Of a DNA stretch of 64,000 nucleotides, positions 61,111-64,000 are shown piece after piece. The position numbers and the translations under genes were made by a program. Source of the stretch: Opisthorchis felineus (taxonomy: Eukaryota; Platyhelminthes; Trematoda; Opisthorchiida; Opisthorchiidae); NCBI GenBank assembly GCA_004794785.1, contig SJOL01003706.1, forward strand, positions 124,001 to 188,000, written 5' to 3'. The notes under the pieces are model-generated. The model did not search any database and had not been told where the DNA came from. It saw only the letters and a list, made by a program, of their open reading frames with translations. Numbering within the stretch: position 1 is the first letter of the stretch; each line of letters opens with the position of its first letter.

Positions 61111-61239
61111 TACGACGGGACTGTACGCGAACTCCTGTGGACTCGTATGGGTATACAGTAAACTCTCCTGCGTTCATCACGTTCAGTGGTGTAATACAAG
61201 GCTGCCGTCTCTCACCATTCCTCATCATCTTTGTTATTG
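61111..61239 (+). mobile_element. LINE reverse transcriptase fragment cut by an assembly gap
   Basis: The plus frame reads FITFSGVIQGCRLSPFLIIF just before the N run. This is the SGVRQGCPLSPFLF motif of RTE-like reverse transcriptases with substitutions (R to I, P to R). It may belong with the 3' LINE piece at 61.9-62.6 kb. Confidence 0.8.
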
Positions 61240-61317
61240 NNNNNNNNNNNNNNNNNNNNNNNNNNNNNNNNNNNNNNNNNNNNNNNNNNNNNNNNNNNNN
61301 NNNNNNNNNNNNNNNNN
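61240..61317. other. Assembly gap (78 N)
   Basis: A run of 78 undetermined bases. The two sides look like different elements on opposite strands, so the join and true distance are uncertain. Confidence 1.
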
Positions 61318-61324
61318 AAACTAG

Positions 61325-61495
61325 AAGACAGCGCAAAAGATCATGAATCCTAAGGTCCAGTAGGATATTCTTCATGCTGCCTGCCAGATCCTGATAATGC
61401 ATCATGGTGGGTGGTTCCGGATATCTCCTAAGAATCCGATTGATGATCGCACCGATTATTACGTGTTCTCTGTCTATCATGTTTTCGTTCAACAC
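61325..61495 (-). mobile_element. Possible BEL/Pao-type retrotransposon fragment
   Basis: A minus frame reads REHVIIGAIINRILRRYPEP then DLAGSMKNILLDLRIHDLL. Its pattern (G-R-x-H-V-I, a hydrophobic stretch, Y-P, then L-A-x-x-M-x-N-x-L) is reminiscent of the Gag/Pol N-terminal region of BEL/Pao elements. It is cut at the gap, and the identification is tentative. Confidence 0.3.
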
Positions 61496-61914
61496 TGAGA
61501 AACCATCATAGGTTTGAATCGAATGATGTACCGTAAGCAGTTCTTCGCGCGAGGTAACTTATCGACTATCTTACGTTTCATATACCAAACGCAGAGTGGG
61601 TAACACCCTACCACACTAGCGCTCACTGCCAAGATATATGACTTCAAAATCGTCAGTGACAGTGTCAGTCGCACGTGGCGTAGAGTCTTGCACTAGCATT
61701 CTGCAGTGAAAGACGTGCCGGTGCTGGTGGTGCATGGACTTCCGCAACAAGGTTAGAACCTTGGCTTATAATGCTTATGAGGTTGCACAAAACTCCTTCA
61801 CGGACCACTTCGACATCTCGAACATCGTACAAACTGAAACATGAGGTGGTCTTTGCGCAGTATATTCAGCTGAAGAATAACACAAGCCAGAGATTCACAT
61901 GAGATTCGGTTCAG

Positions 61915-62632
61915 TCTCTTTATCACTGGTTTGCCAATCCGAGAAACTTATGGCGACAAGGCGGTATATCCCTGAATCTCAAGGGACGTATCAGGTTACC
62001 GTGCGGACTGTTTTGTAGTACAGCGATGAGCGGAGCTGAGGCGTCTTCAGATTTTCGACAACCGTTGTCTCAGAACGATAGCTCGTGTAAGCTGCTGTCC
62101 GCGAATCTGTAGAGGCAATTGAAAAGCGAGTGTTCTTTTGCGCGACGGGGACTTCCAGTGGAGAATGTGTCCAGCACCAGAAGCTGCATTGGTTAAACCA
62201 TGTATTGCGCATATAGAACCATCGTTTTCCAGAGAGAGTACTGTTTTTCGTGCCCAATTCAGAGTGGCGCAGGCAGAGAGGTGGCCAACCTGTGATCTGG
62301 CAGAGGTCTACAAAAGAGACTACGAAAAGTCGGTGCGAGTCGATTTCTAGGGTGGGGTCGGTGTGACCCCCACTGTGCCTGGTTGGAGACGCTGCAACAT
62401 ATGGCTGCTAATCGATGTCAGTGGCGTTCTTGTTGTCAGTTTGTATCAAGATTGCCTGAATGAGTGTCTGGAGTTGTAGGCACCTAGAGATGACTGTGGT
62501 AGGCTAGCACTAAGTCCCTTCCCCGTCCATCTTTATTCTTTTCTTCACAATAAGGCTTTCAAATAAATCATGTTTGTATGGCATCGAAGCATCAGTATTG
62601 AACACTGATGTTATGCTGTCGATGATGATGTT
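61915..62632 (+). mobile_element. LINE (RTE-like) 3' end, decayed
   Basis: Aligns along its length with the copy at 27.5-28.25 kb, sharing GGTATATCCCTGAATCTCAA, TTCGACAACCGTTGTCTCAG and the terminal CATCAGTATTGAACACTGAT. It ends in a short GATGATGATG tail at 62622-62632. Frames are broken repeatedly. The best piece, 62138-62350, is out of the coding register. Confidence 0.85.
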
Positions 62633-62645
62633 CATTAACACCAGT

Positions 62646-62675
62646 TTAATTTGCAAATGAGTGTAGTTCGCCAGT
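62646..62675 (-). repeat. Short R1 fragment
   Basis: TTTGCAAATGAGTGTAGTTCG is the reverse complement of the R1 phrase CACTCATTTGCAAA, directly after the LINE tail. Confidence 0.45.
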
Positions 62676-64000
62676 CAGCATCCGGTTAATTGGTTCATTT
62701 AGTCGGGTGTGGCAGCATGATGTGCAGTGAACGATCGACCAGCACTTGGTCTGGACCAGCTTCGTTATTGGCATGAACTTTTCATAAAGAAAGATGATTT
62801 ATACCTGACCCAATACGTTCATTAGGCAATCCAAAAAGATCATCACGGGTTGTTTGTTCTGACTGCTGAAACATAGACAACAGTTTCCAGTCAGGCAACC
62901 ATCCAAAACCCAGCATCATCGATTGCAGAACAAGCTTTCTGACCACAGGTCACCCGCCAGTCAGTAAATAAATATCCGACGCTGGCGCTCACAGAGATGG
63001 TGCTAACCAGGTTTGTGTGCGTAACAAACATTGGCTCACAACATAGGTCTACACCGGAATTCATCTCAGACCTCCCTTTGGGTGTTTTCACGTGCTAAAC
63101 CTAATTACTATGCTCTGGACCAGTAGTAGAACCACTATAGCAGGTTTTGGTTCTTTTGGTGACAGACTTTATTAATGTCTTATTCTGCTAGGTTCAGTGG
63201 CACCAAACCTTCAGTCTATTACTTAAGACAAACAGGTTTTTCAGTCGCCTAAGTTATTTAGGCTTGCATTCAGTCACTCGGCCACCGAGTCGTTTGGCTC
63301 GTACAATTCCATCCAGCTACAAGCAATTTAGAAAATCAGATATGCTGGTCACACAAAGCACATGAACCAGGAGCTCGATACTATCAGGACAAAACTGGGT
63401 GGTTGCGTAATGGAAAATTAGAACATATCTTCTGCTTTAAAAATAGGAATGTTTGCGACAGAAGGAGATGCCCCAGGTTACATTTACTGAACTGCCTCAT
63501 CCTCGGATTCTGAGAAATACTGTCCAATAAAATTCGAAATTTTCGTAAAGTAAGCGAAGGCAACAAAGTTCGGCATAAGTCATTCGCGTTGTGGTGTTAT
63601 CCAAGTGGACGTGTCACTTTTTGGAGATGAGTTTCGTACGTTTGAACGACCGATCTTGGAAAAATTTAAGTAACTTCCGCTACATTCGTCACTTTTTTAT
63701 CGTCCCGTCGAGTAACAAAATGATTGAAAACTATCGTATACTTCATTCAAGCCAGATAAGGTTTATTGTAGTAATTGTGCTTGTATCTGGGATATCATCA
63801 CATCCACTCCGTTCGATAAGAACCTCAAACATGTCCAAAGCAAAACTAGAAAGTCGATATCCTCACCTAAACAGAGTCCGTAAGCCAAGCGAATATTGAG
63901 ATTCGGATACCATTTACTTCGGAATTTTTAAGGTGAACGTGAACACTTCGTGTGGACAAGCCAGAATATTCTTACTGGTATTAGCATTCACAATGTTCCT
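62676..64000. other. No identifiable gene
   Basis: Open frames 62891-63091 (-) and 63591-63899 (+, 102 codons, runs close to the window end) have no recognised motif. No repeats shared with the rest of the window. Confidence 0.4.

Noticed and set aside
60902..61495. 197-codon minus-strand frame
   Set aside because: It spans the N gap and a microsatellite, so its length is artificial; only the piece at 61325-61495 was kept, as a tentative retroelement fragment.
1..64000. CRISPR arrays, bacterial operons, integrons or phage
   Set aside because: No regularly spaced repeats, no ribosome binding sites with long frames, and clear spliceosomal exons instead.

Overview
This window is eukaryotic. 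Coding blocks are short, have GT-AG boundaries and are separated by kilobase introns. The intergenic and intronic DNA is full of decayed retrotransposons, SINEs and microsatellites, and no bacterial-style operon is visible. The repeat types (RTE-like LINEs with trinucleotide tails, a tRNA-headed SINE whose tail is very familiar from liver-fluke gene predictions, a Penelope-like element with a GIY-YIG part) and the intron sizes suggest a trematode, most likely an opisthorchiid such as Clonorchis or Opisthorchis. The genus is recognition from memory and was not searched. A 78-base run of N (61240-61317) marks a draft assembly. || The only gene I can support is on the plus strand: the 3' part of a myosin phosphatase targeting subunit gene (MYPT/PPP1R12 family). 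Five exons (17211-17466, 29886-30086, 33524-33724, 41682-41723, 47431-47523) encode a Ser/Thr-rich linker, a coiled coil and a C-terminal leucine zipper ending in a TGA stop. The four introns between them measure about 12.4, 3.4, 8.0 and 5.7 kb, and all four are phase 0. A polyadenylation signal candidate lies at 48076. The N-terminal exons (RVxF motif, ankyrin repeats) were not found in the first 17 kb and should lie upstream of the window. || Layout: 1-17210 is upstream intron or flank, with an inverted pair of a dispersed repeat (4.2-4.5 kb), a 60-bp-arm foldback (8.1 kb), a reverse-transcriptase scrap (11.2 kb), a (TA)33 tract (13.0 kb) and a minus-strand LINE 3' end (15.4-16.3 kb). 17211-47523 is the MYPT gene; its introns carry a LINE with a mutated YADD box (27.2-28.3 kb), a Penelope-like fossil (39.0-39.8 kb), a tRNA-derived SINE (41.9-42.1 kb), a Ty3/Gypsy-like Gag fossil (43.3-43.8 kb) and two copies of an unclassified repeat (33.8 and 44.8 kb). 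48.1-64 kb is downstream DNA with further LINE, SINE and repeat fragments and no gene I can support. || The unusual material is repeat structure and the symmetrical exon design of the MYPT tail. I see no undescribed multi-gene system.
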